The position numbers and the translations under genes were made by a program. A stretch of DNA of 22,042 nt from IMG/VR virus record IMGVR_UViG_3300023174_000693, positions 1 to 22,042 of that record; one strand, 5' to 3'. Numbering within the stretch: the stretch's first letter is position 1; every line of letters begins with the position of its first letter. Below the pieces are notes generated by a model that worked only from the letters and a program-made list of their open reading frames with translations, was not told the origin of the DNA and searched no databases. This document shows positions 20,538-22,042 of this stretch, in pieces. This DNA is from a virus.

Positions 20538-21962
20538 TTATGCCCAAGAAACGTTGCCCGTACCGGCAGTAATGGTTGTCACTTTATATCCACCAGATGC
20601 AGCAGCAGTTGAACCAGTAAGACCAACACCAATTGTTATAGTGTAGTTGTCTGGGTATTTGAGAATAACAATTCCTGAACCACCTGTACCTGATGGATAT
20701 GAACTAGAGGGACTCCATCCACCTTGACCGCCGCCACCGCCTCCAGTATTGGCGGTTCCTGAGGTTCCAGCAGTCCACGGCCCTCCATTATTACCAGAAC
20801 CACCGCCACCGCCACCACCAGTTCCCCCTGCTCCACCAGAACCATTCCCACCGCCGCCGCCGCCGCCAGCGTAATAAGTTGACGTTCCAGAAATAGATGA
20901 AGCTAAACCGACGCCTCCTACACCCGCCGGTCTTGCACTAGTTCCAACGCCTCCTGCTCCACCACCACCGCCACTTCCCGGTGTGGATGACAATCCTGCG
21001 CCGCCAGCACTCCCTTGACCTGAAGTCGCTGCACCACCACTGCCAGCAGTTCCGGTGTCACAACCGCCGCCTCCACCACCAGACCCGCCAGTTGCACCGC
21101 TGAGTGCTGACCCACCATTGTCAGGTGGTACTCCGTGACCCCCACCGCCACCACCAGTAGATGTAATAGTTGAAAATACTGAGTTGCTGCCGTTATTTCC
21201 AACAACACCTGTAGTTACTGCGGCTCCGCCTGCACCCACAGTTACTGTGTAATTTGTTGACGTACTTACAGAAAAACCAGTGTCTGTTCTTAATCCACCA
21301 GCGCCACCACCACCACCAATACTTAGCCCTCCACCGCCGCCGCCGCCTGCAACAACTAAATATTCAACTGTAAGAGGGGCTGGTGGTAATGTGCTAGACC
21401 AGCTTAAATTTCCTGTTCCATCAGTTTTTAACAATTGACCAGCGGTTCCATCTGTAACTGGCAGTGTCCACGTTACGTTAGCAGCAACAATAGCGTTGGC
21501 TTTGAACCCAACGTATCTAGTGGAAGTAAGGTTTGCCCACCGAATTGTGTTTGCAGATCCAACGGTGACGTTTGCGCCATCCGTTGTAAGGTTGGCTGCA
21601 CCTGCAAACGAACCAGCATTGTTGTACTGAAACTGTGTTGTGCTGCCGCCAGGACTTCCACCACCGCCTCCACCAACCGCAGCATTACTTACCCATGCAC
21701 CACCAATGCTTGTCAGTACGTTACCCGCAGTTCCGGGGGCAAGTCCGTATAACGCAGAAGTCCCGTTTCCGATAACCACGTTACCAGCAGGAATGGTTGC
21801 AAGGCCGGTTCCGCCTTTGGCAACAGAAACAATACCAGTCAGGCTAATATCTGGAGTGGTTCCACCGCTAGAGGCAAGCGGACTGGTTGCAGTGACGCTC
21901 GACACGCCTCCACCGCCGCCTCCACCAGTAGATCCAAAGTTAGCAACAGTCTTTAAAACCAT
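20538..21962 (-). CDS. Glycine-rich tail fibre/adhesin (474 aa)
   Basis: I chose ATG 21962 immediately after the previous stop; an upstream TTG/GTG-type start would lie in the neighbour. After a glycine run, residues about 20-100 carry the tail-fibre repeat VAKGGTGLATIPAGNVVIGN and APGTAGNVLTSIGGAWVS. A second repeat near 125-200 contains TTQFQYNNAGSFAGAANLTT and DGTAGQLLKTDGTGNLSWSS. From about 205, VEYLVVAGGGGGGG opens a long glycine-rich domain with many G runs, ending GGSGIVILKYPDNYTI. Such domains are found at phage fibre tips and may form polyglycine II bundles that present receptor-binding loops. It is the likely host-recognition protein. Confidence 0.8.
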   Translation of the reverse strand: MVLKTVANFGSTGGGGGGGVSSVTATSPLASSGGTTPDISLTGIVSVAKGGTGLATIPAGNVVIGNGTSALYGLAPGTAGNVLTSIGGAWVSNAAVGGGGGGSPGGSTTQFQYNNAGSFAGAANLTTDGANVTVGSANTIRWANLTSTRYVGFKANAIVAANVTWTLPVTDGTAGQLLKTDGTGNLSWSSTLPPAPLTVEYLVVAGGGGGGGLSIGGGGGAGGLRTDTGFSVSTSTNYTVTVGAGGAAVTTGVVGNNGSNSVFSTITSTGGGGGGHGVPPDNGGSALSGATGGSGGGGGGCDTGTAGSGGAATSGQGSAGGAGLSSTPGSGGGGGAGGVGTSARPAGVGGVGLASSISGTSTYYAGGGGGGGNGSGGAGGTGGGGGGGSGNNGGPWTAGTSGTANTGGGGGGQGGWSPSSSYPSGTGGSGIVILKYPDNYTITIGVGLTGSTAAASGGYKVTTITAGTGNVSWA

Positions 21963-21963
21963 G

Positions 21964-22042
21964 TTACACCCCGTCCCCTGGTGTGATGTACACAACCGAG
22001 TTGCCGCTGCTGGTTATCCCGCAGAAGTAAGCATTGGGAGTG
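21964..22042 (-). CDS. C-terminal end of a structural protein (runs off right edge)
   Basis: The open frame enters at the right edge and ends at TAA 21966-21964. The 25 visible residues, from TPNAYFCGITSSGN to SVVYITPGDGV, resemble the end of the 116-residue protein at 11532-11882 (NVYVTPGEGV). TAA is followed one base later by the adhesin ATG. Only the last part is visible, so the full size and role are unknown. Confidence 0.6.
   Translation of the reverse strand, partial: TPNAYFCGITSSGNSVVYITPGDGV

Noticed and set aside
20636-21685. Several alternative frames inside the glycine-rich adhesin
   Set aside because: Low-complexity GC-rich repeats keep other frames open; only the adhesin frame has recognisable fibre repeats.
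1-22042. CRISPR array, insertion sequence or integrase
   Set aside because: No spaced identical repeats, no transposase and no recombinase gene of the integrase type were found on either strand.

Overview
The window is part of the genome of a tailed double-stranded DNA bacteriophage. I see a terminase large subunit, large virion-interior/ejection-type proteins, a glycine-rich tail adhesin, an endolysin with holin-type partners, and an exonuclease/RecT recombination module. No integrase, lysogeny repressor, tRNA or rRNA is recognisable. The host is probably a betaproteobacterium (Burkholderiales-like), because the phage encodes an H-NS-like protein whose C-terminal core (YRDP...TWSGRGKTPRWI) is typical of that group; this is an inference. 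The run of four long internal-type virion proteins suggests a podovirus-like particle, but no portal, capsid or tail-tube gene lies in the window, so morphotype is open.

Layout. (1) 1-879, minus: start of the terminase large subunit, running off the left edge. (2) 880-1384: divergent intergenic region with a palindrome-dense AT-rich block (1174-1269). (3) 1385-3840, plus: early-type genes, namely an ArdC-like antirestriction protein, small membrane proteins, an H-NS-like protein and small hypotheticals. (4) 3841-4425: about 585 bases without a convincing gene, holding a Rho-independent terminator, a second nested terminator-like hairpin, a GC-rich block that folds into many hairpins (candidate structured RNA, 4041-4299), four 10-bp direct repeats (4314-4353) and a sigma70-type promoter. 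(5) 4426-8635, plus: zinc-finger protein, YqaJ-like exonuclease, RecT, an SSB-like protein with an acidic tail, HNH protein, PD-(D/E)XK-like protein, glycosyltransferase and an acidic protein. (6) 8639-22042, minus: the late block, read right to left: end of a structural protein, glycine-rich adhesin, tail-associated protein, two small membrane proteins, two small proteins, four large virion proteins, a small acidic-ended protein, lysis genes, metallophosphoesterase, DUF6321-type protein, SAM methyltransferase and a small basic protein.

The two transcription directions diverge at about 880-1384 and converge with only 3 bases between stop codons at 8635/8639. If the genome is circular or circularly permuted, the minus block would run from the terminase, through unseen head genes, to the tail and lysis genes seen here. 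Gene packing in the minus block is extreme: most junctions are ATGA, GTGA, TAATG or TGATG overlaps, implying translational coupling.

The most interesting unexplained element is the non-coding region 3922-4361: nested hairpins, a multibranched fold closed by an imperfect 16-position stem, and a helical-turn-spaced repeat array directly upstream of the promoter of the recombination operon.
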